Positions 12,901 through 23,438 of a DNA stretch of 64,000 nucleotides are shown here, piece after piece (positions within the stretch are counted from its first letter, which is position 1; each line of letters opens with the position of its first letter). The notes beneath the pieces are model-generated. The model was not told where the DNA came from and did no database searches. It saw only the letters and a list, made by a program, of their open reading frames with translations. The position numbers and the translations under genes are program-made. Location of the stretch: positions 100,220 to 164,219 of the forward strand of contig NW_003546384.1 in assembly GCF_000090795.2 (NCBI RefSeq). Reading direction: 5' to 3'. This DNA comes from Amphimedon queenslandica (lineage: Eukaryota; Porifera; Demospongiae; Haplosclerida; Niphatidae).

Positions 12901-15659
12901 TTTTATAGGCGGTGGTAGTGGTCCTGAGCCTTTCTCTTCAGTTCTTGTTAAATCAGCTCAACATCATTTCACATCTCAAGCTGACATACTCCTGGCACTG
13001 ACTGAGAAGAGAATCAATGATGATGATGCACAGTAATTTATTATTATAATAATTTCTGTCCTTATCATTATCATTTTGGAGCCAAAACGTTAATATGTAT
13101 CAAAAAATGTGATAGAATTTTGGCTGATTTTTTTGGGCCATTTTTTGGAAAAAAGAACATGTAATAAATAATACAGGGGTTTTTTTAATGGCTCATTTTT
13201 TAAATGGCCATAACTTGAAAAATTGGAGTCGGAATCAGCTCAAACTTGCTACGCAGCATAAGTACATCAATATGTGTCAGAAAATGTAATAAAAATTGGG
13301 GGTGATTTCGGAGCCGTTTTTTGGAAAAAACCATGGGCTATAGTTTGGGTATTTTTCAGAAAACAGCTCATTTTTTGAAATGGTCGTAACTTGAAAAATT
13401 GAAGTCGGAATCGGCTCAAACTTGCTACACAGCATAAGTACATCAATATGTATCAGAAAATGTAATAAAAATTGGGGGTGATTTTTTGGCCATTTTTTGG
13501 AAAAACTATGGGCTATAGTACAGTGTCTTTATTAATTTTTTGTTATTTTATAGAGACAAGGCAGTAACACCAGGGTCAGGGCCAGCCTTCACTCCATTCA
13601 AGAAAACCCTGTAAATCATTATCAGGAATTCATAATTAATTTTTATTTTATATTTCTAATATTAATTATTTTGATTAGCTCCACCTCCTCTCAGAGAGCA
13701 TCCGGTGTTCCTAAAAGACTTCTAACGTCCGTTCCTTTTGTCTCCTCCCCTCGTCACTCCTCCAGACCACAGAGGAACAAACCGTGAGTCACACCCTCTC
13801 TCTCTTTCACTTATTATTTCATTTCATTTTAGTGTGCAAGATCCTTTAGCTACTCCTCCAAAGTCCCCTTCATTAATGTCATCAATCCATCATAGCAGCA
13901 CAAAGAAGGGAAGGATGGATATGAATGTGTTCATGGAGCGAATGGAAGGATTTAAAGCAAGGATGGCTATACTCAAGTAAAATGGAATGAGTGTACATGT
14001 ACATGTACTTATCCAACTTTCTCACTCTTTTTTTTCTTTTATTTAATCTTTTTTTGTGACATAATGTCATTGGTTCCTTCTCTACAGTGCTATGAACAGG
14101 AACGAAGATAGGGATCCTATTATTATCAAGACTCCACTCCCAAGTCGGTCCATACTTGCCACGCCTACTTCAATTTTAAAAGCAAAACCAACAATATCTC
14201 AAACGTCTTCGCCTCCAGTTTTTACTGACACGACCACAAGACGTATCAGGTTGGTTGGTACGGCCAATGGGCGGAGTCAGACATTATTATTAGGTTTGCT
14301 CTTGAAGATTCAGGAGAGAAATTAAGTTCTAGCGCTATTGCTATAGCAACACCACTCCCACCTTCTGATGATGAGTCTGATTCATTTTATTCACTCGATG
14401 GTTCGGCTGATGAGATGGGCGGAGACAATGAAGGCATGGCTCAGGCAACCATAACATCCCCTCCATCATTTGCTAATGAGGTCGTACTAGGTGACGCTGG
14501 TGGTAGAGACGAAGGGTTAGTGTTTTAATGGTTCCCGTGTGATTTATTATTAATGATGATAGGGAGATGGAGGAGTCATTTATTGCTGCAGAAGATGAAG
14601 ATGAAGAAAAGGAAGAAGAGCAGTCTGTGTCCACTTCTCAACTAAAGTTAGTTTTATATCTTTTATGGTGACTGAGGAATCATTTTTTGTTGAATTATAT
14701 GTATTGCATTGTCATTAATTCTCCTTAGATCTGCTCTCAAACTGACTCCTAGTTCTCTTCGTTCCTCTTATGTACCACCTGCTCCAGTCAGTATGGACAC
14801 TGTCTCTCTATCTCCTGTCATCAAAATACCAAGGAGACGTCTTCCAGGATCAAAGATGGCTTCGAAACCATCAACATCTGCACACACTCCAGTTCATTCC
14901 AGTGTGATGGTATCCACTCAAGAGTACACGTTCTCTCCCCCAAGCACTGTTGCTCCTCCCCCTCCCCCTCCTAGTGCTGTTACCCCAATGACAGTTGATG
15001 ATGAAGCTAGCGCTGCACCTGTTCAAGAAAAGACAAAGTACGTATTCTCTCCTCCTCTTCTTCGCTCGGCTAGCCGTGAGAGGAAAAATAAAGAACTCTC
15101 ACAGTTTGGCACTGGACTAGATGCAGATACACCAAGCACAAGGTACTACAGTATAATAGTACTTGCATATATACATACATTGTTGCATTATACAGTACAA
15201 ATTGCAGTTAGTATTTTACTTTATTATCAATACATTTGCTACAAAGTGAGTACATGGTTTATGAGTGTAGTTGATTGTTATTGTTCTTCATTGTTTCAAT
15301 CATACATTGCAATTCAGACTGTAGACATATTCTATTAGTAATATTGAGACTGGAATTGCTTTATTAGTAGTGACTAGTGTAAATATTGACATTTTTGTGC
15401 ATGTTAGTGAGTAATCACCATTACATGTATCTATTAGCAAGAGCATATATTATATTCCCACATTCATATCAACACAGTAAATATTGTGTTATATGAATTA
15501 ACCTTGGCAGTCTTGACTGAGTCAAAATTTTAAGTTTTCAATTCAATTTTTTCTTGTTTTATTTACGTTTATTTCAGGCGTGCTTCATCTGCGTTTGCTC
15601 AGAAACCAAAGGAGAAGCCATTGAAGACAGTAAAAGGAATGGGAAGGAGGAGGAAGTAG
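7995..15659 (+). CDS. AHCTF1: ELYS/MEL-28 nucleoporin (AHCTF1 homologue)
   Basis: Long multi-exon gene starting MSTVEARINF. Exon 1 (7995-8619) and the following exons encode the N-terminal beta-propeller. Conserved stretches include EPENDPKNFLYVW (near 9246), close to EPENDPRNCCYLW in vertebrate ELYS, and VTIFDLNGWYNSQMP (near 9825), matching the FDINRWYHAQMP region. Middle exons (10.4-13.0 kb) are helical and fit the ELYS central domain (for example HWLMDTGLLPHL). The C-terminal third is disordered, Ser/Pro-rich, with a repeated Y-x-FSPP motif (near 14933 and 15040; the second continues LLRSASRERK, like the FxxSPPALRS motif of human ELYS), and ends in a basic KGMGRRRK tail, stop at 15657. 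ELYS binds chromatin and nucleosomes and recruits the Nup107-160 complex to start nuclear pore assembly. No classic AT-hook was recognised. Some internal exons were not individually placed. Confidence 0.85.
8965..9060 (+). repeat. Partial unit of dispersed intronic repeat
   Basis: AATCAGCTCAAACTTGCTAC followed by ACAGCATGAGTACATCAATATG, directly matching the 177-bp array monomer; one copy in an ELYS intron. Confidence 0.75.
13065..13535 (+). repeat. Two to three tandem units of the 177-bp intronic repeat
   Basis: Repeated GTCGGAATC(A/G)GCTCAAACTTGCTAC cores near 13229 and 13405 (about 177 bp apart) plus a partial unit at 13080, with the same TTTTTTGGCCATTTTTTGG block as the large array. They occupy one ELYS intron. 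Confidence 0.85.
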
Positions 15660-15732
15660 TACAATGACTGTTCACTTCCAATTCTTTTAATGATAGTTGC
15701 AGAATATATAACGATGATTGGAAGTGTACAAT

Positions 15733-15785
15733 TTTAGTCAGTGGTTTTGCTGAATTCTTAACTTCTTTTGACAAATTATACATCA
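15733..15785. repeat. Local direct repeat, copy A (ELYS 3' flank)
   Basis: GTCAGTGGTTTTGCTGAATT then CTTAACTTCTTTT..AAATTATAC. Nearly identical to 15891-15938, which is the coding end of the neighbouring minus-strand gene. See copy B. Confidence 0.8.
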
Positions 15786-15890
15786 ATTGTTTTAATGATA
15801 ATTATTATTATATAATAAAAATTAAACAAACATTAAAAATTAATAATAAATGATGGTGATTTATACAGTACATTATATAAAATTTATATA

Positions 15891-15938
15891 GTCAGTGATT
15901 TTGCTGAATTCTTAACTTCTTTTCAAAATTATACAAAA
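15891..15938. repeat. Local direct repeat, copy B (coding end of the 167-residue gene)
   Basis: GTCAGTGATTTTGCTGAATT then CTTAACTTCTTTT..AAATTATAC; one substitution in the first 20 bases and a small indel relative to copy A. On the minus strand this copy encodes the last residues (YNFEKKLRIQQNH) and stop of the small gene. Confidence 0.8.
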
Positions 15939-16595
15939 CCTCTTCGAGAACAATACTAGTGCTATTGTCCAAGCGAAACTCATCAGTAGCACTTCTAACT
16001 AACTCGCTAATTTTGCCCAACTATTATAAATATTAAAAAAGATAAATACATTATTAATGTAGTAACTAAAAGCACTAAATATTGTATATAAATCAAGAAC
16101 ACTCTTGCCATAATAAATGAATTCAAGGTCTCAATATCCTAGTGGTGTTTACCTGAGACACGTCTCTTCTCCAGTATGTGTTGGGTCTGACTTCGATCTC
16201 AATCCGATAGTTTATTTGGGTAGGTGTGGTCTCTCTCCGAGTGTGTGGTGGGCGGTAAACCTGTTGATCCGGTTTCTGCTTCTCTCGTTTCTTTCTCCGT
16301 CGCTCTTCTTTCTGTTGCTTTATCTGAAAAAAATTCAACAATAAAAAATACTAAATAATTAAAATCTTTTCTTTCTCTTCCTCCTACTCACTTGATTGTC
16401 AATTTCTTGTTTTCTCTTCAATTTCTCGTCTTCTTTTCTCCAGTGATAGCTGTCCCTGTCTGACTGGTTGTTAGCTATAGAGAGGAAAAACCCGTGCCTC
16501 TTGTCTAGACCAGGATAACGGGAGCTAGGCTCTTCCTCCTCCTCTTTGTCAGTATCTTCTCTCTCCTCCAAGTCCTCATCTTTTGGAGTCTCCAT
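15892..16595 (-). CDS. Small highly charged protein of unknown function, 167 residues
   Basis: Three exons with phase-0 joins: 16595-16392, 16323-16153 and 16020-15892. The start METPKDEDLEERED is acidic, then comes a Lys/Arg/Glu-rich helical segment (KIKQ..KEERRRKKREKQ), a short motif QVYRPPHTRRE, and a more ordered C-terminus (LGKISELVRSATDEFRLDN ... LEEVLYNFEKKLRIQQNH) ending at a TGA. No signal peptide or membrane segment. The charge pattern suggests a nuclear or RNA-associated protein, but I do not recognise the family. It is head-to-head with REV7 (61 bp between start codons) and tail-to-tail with ELYS. Clean splice sites and a frame kept through three exons support it as real. Confidence 0.7.
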
Positions 16596-16656
16596 TGCAT
16601 CTCACTGATCTCAGTACTATCTAGAGGTGTGACTGTGGGCGTGGTTCATTAAACTT
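16596..16656. promoter_or_regulatory. 61-bp divergent promoter, small charged protein (-) and REV7 (+)
   Basis: Only 61 bp separate the two start codons, so both 5' UTRs must be very short or overlap. Contains GGGCGTGG near 16637. No TATA-like sequence. Inferred from geometry. Confidence 0.5.
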
Positions 16657-19600
16657 ATGAACACACCCACTCATTACTTATGGAGCCATTCAAAGAAGGT
16701 ACTGGTGGCGGGAAAATCTCAGTTTGATAATATTATTTCAGCTAGAGCTGATGTCATTACAGAGTTTATAGAGGCTGCCATACACTCTATACTGTATGTC
16801 AGAGGAGTTTACCCAGCAGGTGACATAATTTTAATGATCTAATGAGTTTCATAATTAATTTTAAATTATTTTTATTTAGCTATTTTTAAACCCAGAAGAA
16901 AATATGGGACAACAGTACACGTGAGCTTTTTATAACTATGCGTGTACATTTTATTGGGTGAGATGTACAATAGCAATGAATGTATGTACATTAATTGGGT
17001 GGAGAATTTATATTTGGAATTCATTATTCACTTCCTATTAATATAAAAATGACACTTAATTGAGTATTCATTATAATTAGATGTGTTGTCATGCCGATAT
17101 TAATCAATATATAATTAAGAGTCTAAAGACTGTCCACTCATTACTACTAGAGGTGAGGGATAATGGTTTATTAATGTAGCATGAGATTAATTTGTGACCT
17201 GAAGTAATATTATTATTACATATGTGCATGCCTATAAATGCATGTACATGTTTATTTTTTAAAATATTGAATAATTCATTATTATAGATAATCTTCAAAA
17301 AGTGTATGGTTCAAAAAGTAGGGTCTACTAGACGAAGCTCAGACTTGCTGATAGCAACCATTTTCATACTCTCTATTATCCATGCCATTTTATTTCATTG
17401 TGACCATGCCCGCTTTCAATGAAGATTAGGCTATTTAACTTTAATAATAGTTAGATGACCCTATCCTCTTACAAACTCTTTCTCGCCTTAGTTAGCTAGG
17501 GCTCGCCCCATAAACTTTAGAGATACATGTAAGATGCTATTATAATCATGTGATGAAATGCAAGAAGATTTTGGGCACTCCTTTATCATAGACTCTTTCT
17601 CACCTTAATGGGGGTCACTCAGGCTCGCCCCAATCAATAGATGTTATCATAATCATGAGATGAAATACAAGATTTTGGGCACTTCCTTATCATAAGCTAT
17701 AATGAGTGTATGTAGGCCAGCTGCAAGAGTGCGGCAAGTTTACTCAGAATAATTAAAAAATAACATTATGACATTGCAGCTCAAAATTGTTACAAAATAA
17801 TAATTAATTGTTAATTGCTACACCTAATTAATTCTATTGGTTTGTGACGTACCTATAGTCTATAAAGAAGAAGCCTTTGTTGCAGTGCCACCATTGCTGA
17901 TCAGAGGTTTAGTTTCTTCATTGTCTTCTTCTGGTTGCAAGACGTTGATCTTATTTTTTGCCTTTTCTTTTTGCAGTAGTAGGTCCCATGGGCACATAGT
18001 CATTGTTAATATTATTACCATGAAGAGGGCAAATTTTGTGGCTGTTCCTTTTCCAATAGCCATTGTATTTCTAAAAATTATTGTTTCTATGAAATCATCC
18101 ATGATTACTCCTAACGCAATTATGACAAGAAAGAAAATTATGATATTAAAGACATGTAAAAGATGAGTGGCTTGAAAAAGTAAACAGACATTGCTGGCAC
18201 ATTTACTTTTCTGTTTGAGATAGCTTGGAAGCCACAAAAATAGAAAAGTTGAGATTTTGAAACCTAGAGGTGGTACAATTTTGATAAAACCACCAATAAA
18301 ACCAATAGTTTCAACTGGAGCAAAATTAATATAGTAACACACCAAGTTTTCATTTATATATTCTGAACAGTTAGTGATCATGGCTCCTATTGAGTGGTTG
18401 GTTGCATTTGCCAACCAGCATTCATAATATAAATGATTTGTATTACATCCATATATTGTTTCTTGATATACAAGAAGTCTCATCGCACTTATAAAGATCG
18501 AACCAATGACAAGAGCATTGTAACATGCTATCACTGATATATTAAGCTGGCTATCCTGAAATTCCATCCCTTGTATTATGAAGACAATGGACTCACTTTC
18601 CTCTTTCTGGTTTTTCTTTGTAATTGATGAAGGTCCATACAAATATTGAGCAACTTCTAGGGTAATACGTTTAATCCAGGGTTTGCAGGGGCAGCATCTG
18701 CAAAAGCAGCTACCAACAATGCAGCCAATATGAACCATGATGAACATCGAATAAGCACAGTAAATGGTTAGTCCCACAATGCTGTCAATTAGATAGGCGA
18801 TCATGGTGGTAAAAGATGACTGTAAAACAGAAAAATTTGCACTACTAAACTCCTTTTTATATCCAGTCCGAGCTGGGCTCCTCCCCTTTCAAGCGCGAGA
18901 GCTAGAGCGCGCGCTAGTGAAAAGTCATCCGAGAAGTATAGATAACGTTATGCTAGTATCAGGTCTTTTTCTTTGATAGGATTCACTTGAAAAGGTTGAN
19001 NNNNNNNNNGATACAAGAAGTCTCATGGCACTTATAAAGATCAAACCAATGACAAGAGCATTGTAACATGCTATCACTGATATATTAAGCTGGCTATCCT
19101 GAAATTCCATCCCTTGTATTATGAAGCCGGCGGAGTCACTTTCCTCTTTCTGGTTTTTCTTTGTAATTGATGAAGGCCCATACAAATATTGAGCAACTTC
19201 TAGGGTAATACGTTTAATCCAAGGTTTGCAGGGGCAGCATCTGCAAAAGCAGCTACCAATAATGCAGCTAATATGAACTATGATGAAATAAGCATAAGCA
19301 AAGTAAGTGATTAGTCCCACATAGAAGTCAATTTCATAGGCGATCATGGTGGTAAACGATCGGGGTAAAACAGTAAAAGATCTGTACTACTGACTAAACT
19401 CCAGAGATTGCTCGTTTTTATATCCGGTCCGAGCTGGGCTCCTCCCCTAGAGAGAGAGAGAGAGAGCGCATATCTATGGCGCGCGCTAGTGAAAAGTCAT
19501 CCGAGAAGTATAGATAACGTTATGCTGGTATAATCAGGTCTTTTTCTTTGATAGGGGTCACTTGAAAAAGTTGAAATACCATTAATGGTAAGTTGTGCAT

Positions 19601-20397
19601 ATAAAATTCTGGGTTTTAATGCTTTTAAGGATTTCATAACTATCATGCATCTTTATGATCTGTTTGTTCTTGCAGAGTAATAATTCCATCATTGAAGTGT
19701 TTCAATTTATTTTGAAATTTCCAGACATTTCAGCAATAAAGTAAGTACACTGTAATATCACCATGGTAACAGTCACATGACATGCAACCAAAGGAACGAC
19801 ACCTATTTACTTGAAGTTGAAGAATCACTGAGATCAGCATTACTCAAAATCAGTATCAGTGACGTACTATGTAAGCCACGCCTACAGGAACTATCTGACC
19901 ACACCCAATCCGACAGTCCACCATTCACCATATTAGTACACACTGAGAAATCTAAAGCAGCTAACCTGACACACCAGCAAGAGGAGGAAGTCAGTGAGAG
20001 AGACACTTCTCATTTTTCAATTTCTCATTTCTTTACATGTACATGTACTTAAAATATAAAGTCAGTCAAAATATGGTACATAGTAGTATGATGGTACAAA
20101 TTTAAACTTATGTCTTCCTGAAATTTGGTGCTTTACTTTTTGCATATACATACATGTATGTCACCTGTAGGGGTTTCCATGGATACAGGTGAACCCACAA
20201 GAGCATGACCACACCTCCGTCTTTCAGCCGCCCACTCGTAATCCAATGAAGCTGATACCAATTAAGTCAATCAGCAACGAAATGTTACAGGTATAAATAA
20301 TATTAATAATAATAATAATGGTAAAATTCATTTTGTTTATAATACAAAAATCAATCATTAGATGGAAGTACAGCTAGCAACAAAAGAAAAAGAATAA
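16657..20397 (+). CDS. MAD2L2: REV7/MAD2L2, HORMA-domain DNA repair adaptor
   Basis: Eight exons give an unbroken frame of 240 residues (human 211): 16657-16819, 16880-16920, 17081-17152, 17288-17317, 19676-19740, 19794-19989, 20171-20290, 20362-20397. The HORMA domain is clear: ADVITEFIEAAIHSILYVRG (human ILCEFLEVAIHLILYVRE), VYPAAIFKPRRKYGTTVH, CCHADINQYIIKSLKTVHSL, SLRSALLKISISDVL, PPFTILVHTEKS, and the safety-belt region GFPWIQ..PMKLIPIKSISNEMLQMEVQL. REV7 is a subunit of translesion polymerase zeta and of shieldin and binds partners through the HORMA safety belt. The fourth exon is only 30 nt. The 2.36-kb intron 4 holds two minus-strand genes. The start at 16657 gives a slightly long N-terminus; no other in-frame Met precedes the HORMA core. 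Confidence 0.9.
17473..17697. repeat. Two-copy tandem repeat of roughly 115 bp
   Basis: Both copies share ACTCTTTCTC(G/A)CCTTA, GGCTCGCCCCA, AATCATG(T/A)GATGAAAT and GATTTTGGGCACT(C/T)CTT. Position: REV7 intron 4, downstream of the nested membrane gene. Confidence 0.75.
17860..18804 (-). CDS. Five-pass membrane protein nested in REV7 intron, family not recognised
   Basis: Single-exon gene, 314 residues, starting MIAYLIDSIVGL. About five hydrophobic segments: residues about 8-33, 88-111, 165-192, 215-238 and 253-275. A Cys cluster right after segment 1 (CIVGSCFCRCCPCKPW) is a likely palmitoylation site. The loop between segments 2 and 3 has N-glycosylation sequons (NAT, NHS, NCS), so it probably faces outside. 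The C-terminus is acidic and ends KASSL. A TATA-like TATAAAAA on the minus strand at 18861-18854 lies about 50 bp upstream of the ATG, and the upstream block is duplicated with the second copy, so the gene has its own promoter. No function can be assigned; a four- to six-pass receptor or scaffold is possible. Confidence 0.7.
   Translation of the reverse strand: MIAYLIDSIVGLTIYCAYSMFIMVHIGCIVGSCFCRCCPCKPWIKRITLEVAQYLYGPSSITKKNQKEESESIVFIIQGMEFQDSQLNISVIACYNALVIGSIFISAMRLLVYQETIYGCNTNHLYYECWLANATNHSIGAMITNCSEYINENLVCYYINFAPVETIGFIGGFIKIVPPLGFKISTFLFLWLPSYLKQKSKCASNVCLLFQATHLLHVFNIIIFFLVIIALGVIMDDFIETIIFRNTMAIGKGTATKFALFMVIILTMTMCPWDLLLQKEKAKNKINVLQPEEDNEETKPLISNGGTATKASSL
19000..19009. other. 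Assembly gap (10 N)
   Basis: Ten N bases between the two tandem copies of the nested gene. The 3' part of the second copy is missing exactly here, so true gap length is unknown and probably more than 10 bp. Confidence 0.95.
19010..19347 (-). CDS. Second copy of the nested membrane gene, 3' part lost in assembly gap
   Basis: Starts MIAYEIDFYVGL and runs about 112 codons nearly identical to the neighbouring copy (same GSCFCRCCPCKPW cluster and FQDSQLNISVIACYNALVIG) before reaching the N gap. Its upstream region carries the same TATA-like box (19422-19415) and the same GC-rich promoter block. Differences cluster in the first membrane segment (YFAYAYFIIVHISCIIG against YCAYSMFIMVHIGCIVG), while the rest is almost unchanged. 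Whether the full gene is intact cannot be judged from this assembly. Confidence 0.65.
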
Positions 20398-20456
20398 TAA
20401 TAATAATAACAATAATAAGAAGAAAATTTTTATGGAGACAGAAGCACCACAAAAAC

Positions 20457-20497
<41 letters not shown>

Positions 20498-20580
20498 GCA
20501 TTTGTGGAATTTCACAAAAATTCTGAATAAATAGAAACATGTATCAATATTATTACATTACAGAGCAGGTAATGACAAAT

Positions 20581-20612
<32 letters not shown>
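20395..20612. repeat. AAT/ATA-rich microsatellites after REV7
   Basis: Uninterrupted (AAT)n runs at about 20455-20494 and 20581-20612 with imperfect runs between, in the shared 3' flank of REV7 and the ORP gene. Confidence 0.9.
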
Positions 20613-20681
20613 GCAGAAAAGTAGCTATAATGGTGTTTTTAGCAATATTATATTGAGGAGGAGGAGGTGGTGGGAGAAATA

Positions 20682-21515
20682 TTAGAAAATATCGGGACAT
20701 ACTGTATAGTCCTTGTTCAGTTTAGCGTCCCAGTAGTGACCATCAAACACGTGATAAGAAGTATTAGTGTCTGGATCAAACTTCTCTGTGAACCATCTAT
20801 GAGTAGAGAAAGAATAAGGTTAGAGAGAGAATAATGTACATGTACATTGTGTGAATGATGCATTAAGATATTCTACCATTATGTATTGTATACTGTCTTT
20901 ATCTCTTTTTTTAGTAGTTACCTGGGCTTCCATTCTTCCTTCTTCTTGTCTCTTGCTTTCCTGGCTGCTCTCTGCTTCTCTTCTAGTCTTACCTTCTCTT
21001 CTCCAGCCTCTTCAATCTACAGCAAGATAAACACAATAAAATGTTATTAATCTTGAAGCATTACCTGTCCTTCTTCAAGGAGCCTTTGGTCTGGTCTCCT
21101 TCTTGAGTCAGTTGGGCACTCAACACCTTTTGATGAAGTAAATGTGAGTTATATTGTATTATCATTATTCTTTACATGTACATAAAGTAACAGTATTAGT
21201 TTTTACATGTAGATTAGTCTTTCTCTCTCTACTTTATTACCCTCCCTCTCTTACTATCATCATGTTCATTAAGACTCATGGAGAAAAGAGTGAATCCATA
21301 CTGTCTGTCATTATCAGGTAGTGGCTCGTGTGCAGTCCACAAGTTGTTCCTATTGCTACCATCTGAAGATACAAGAGGATACAGTAGTACTGCATGTACT
21401 GATAATTAATGGCTTACAAACCTGGGTCAACCCTGTCCATTCCTTTGTCCCATCGTCCCTCGAGATTATAAATGACAATACCATCCTTAGTCGTCACTTC
21501 ACCTAATAGAGGTAG

Positions 21516-21547
<32 letters not shown>

Positions 21548-23407
21548 CATTATTATTAGTGGTTTTCTGTTGCTGCCTTGATACTTTAAAATTCATTTTT
21601 TAACACTCACCATTAATCTGCTTATAGTTATCCTTTGATTTGCTGTGCGGGTTCCAATTCACCACGGCCCGGTCACCTGTTTGGTGTGAGGTTACTGTGA
21701 CCACGCCCTCATGATCCGCCCACAACTGGCCGATAATGAGATTGTGTACAGTCGTGTGAGGTTTGTTCCACGAATAATGGTAACCGTCTAACTTTGTTTT
21801 GAAATGAACTAAACCAGTCGGTTGGATACGAACCCACTGGAGAGAGAGACAGAGAGAGAGGCTATCATATAAAGATTCTTTTATTTCACTTTGAGATAAA
21901 GTAAAGTAACAATAAAACAAGTCAACGTGACATAAAGAGGAAAAGGGACAAGAAAGGATCAAAGCTGTTGACAAAAGGTACAGGAAATATCAACTTTACA
22001 AGAGATTGTGTAGGTATGTGTGTACGTGTACATGTATACTTGTATGAGTGTTTCCTGCAAAGCATACTTCATAAGCTGACAAGCACTACAATACAGCTAT
22101 ATAGTATGTACAATGTACACGCCATTTGGAGGAACTTTAAAAATTCATAAAAAATCGAACTGTGATTGGAATGAGCTCAAACTTTAAACACAACATAAGA
22201 ACATGTATATGTATCAGATAAACTTATAAAAATTAAGAATTCTCTACTTTTCATTTTTGGCGAAATTTGGCTCGAGACCATGTACTATAGTACAGGGACT
22301 TTTACTCAATTTTGAAGCAACTTTAAAAATTCGTAAAAAATCCAACTTTGATCGGAATGAGTTCAAACTTTCTACACAGCATAAGAACATGTATATGCAT
22401 CAAATAAACTTATAAAAATGGAGAATTCTCTCCTTTTAATTTTTGCCAAAATTCCCTGTACTATAGTACAGGGTCTTTGGCCCGATTTTTGAGCAACTTG
22501 ACAAGAAGCTGCACTACACAAGTGTTTTAATATGGGAGATCCCTGAAGATATTGTCAACAATTAATACAAAATGGTATAAAATAGTAATACAATACACTC
22601 AGCAATGTGCTAATCGTGCTAATTGTTCTATTAAGTTGACTGCTATGAATTAGCAACTGGTTGTTACTGGACAAGGATGGAAACTGCATGAACACACGCT
22701 ATCAGCTGTCAACCATATTAGTGATAGCTGGTAGTCTAACTGCAAGGAAATACACTGCATATGTGGTCAGTTACCATACCATCAACTGGACCTGCTATAT
22801 GGCTACAGATTACAATAACAACAATGACATCAGCTTTTAATATGACCATTATCTGTTAACTGGCAACATGTATATGGCTACGGATAATAATATTTAAATA
22901 AGTGGAGGGAATTAAATATAATTATTATAATTACATACAGTTAATTTGTAATGTCTGTAAATGTCATAATTTTAATGATATTACAACATACCACACACAT
23001 TACGGATTCACATGTATTGGTATATTATTGGTATATTATTGGTATATTATTGGTATATTATTGGTAATAGTATACTTAATGTGTTGATCATACCTGTCCT
23101 CTGAATTTGATGTCTAGTTTGTACTCCTCCCAAAATACCCACTTGTCCGATTCACAGTGTAGAGCAGTGATGGGAGGATGATGGCTTACCTGACAAGAGA
23201 GAAAGAAAAAAAGAGAGTGAATACACATTGTATGTACAAGTAATGCATGTTTATCAGTATAACATATAAGATTTATTTTCTAGTGTCATTTGTTAGTTAG
23301 GTATACCTGTTCTGCAATGAGGCAGTATCCTAAGTCTTTCCTAACTAACTCGTATGTCTCACCAAGCAATGGATTGAACGGCTTACTGTGTCTATAATAA
23401 CAACAAC

Positions 23408-23438
<31 letters not shown>

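Larger units (their letters stand above)
18467..19575. repeat. Recent tandem duplication (5' half of gene plus promoter)
   Basis: The stretch 18467-18998 matches 19010-19573: coding part, then CCGAGCTGGGCTCCTCCCC (18869 and 19431), GCGCGCTAGTGAAAAGTCAT (18909 and 19479) and CAGGTCTTTTTCTTTGATAG. Divergence is low apart from an AG-repeat expansion in copy 2 at about 19447-19468. Confidence 0.85.
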
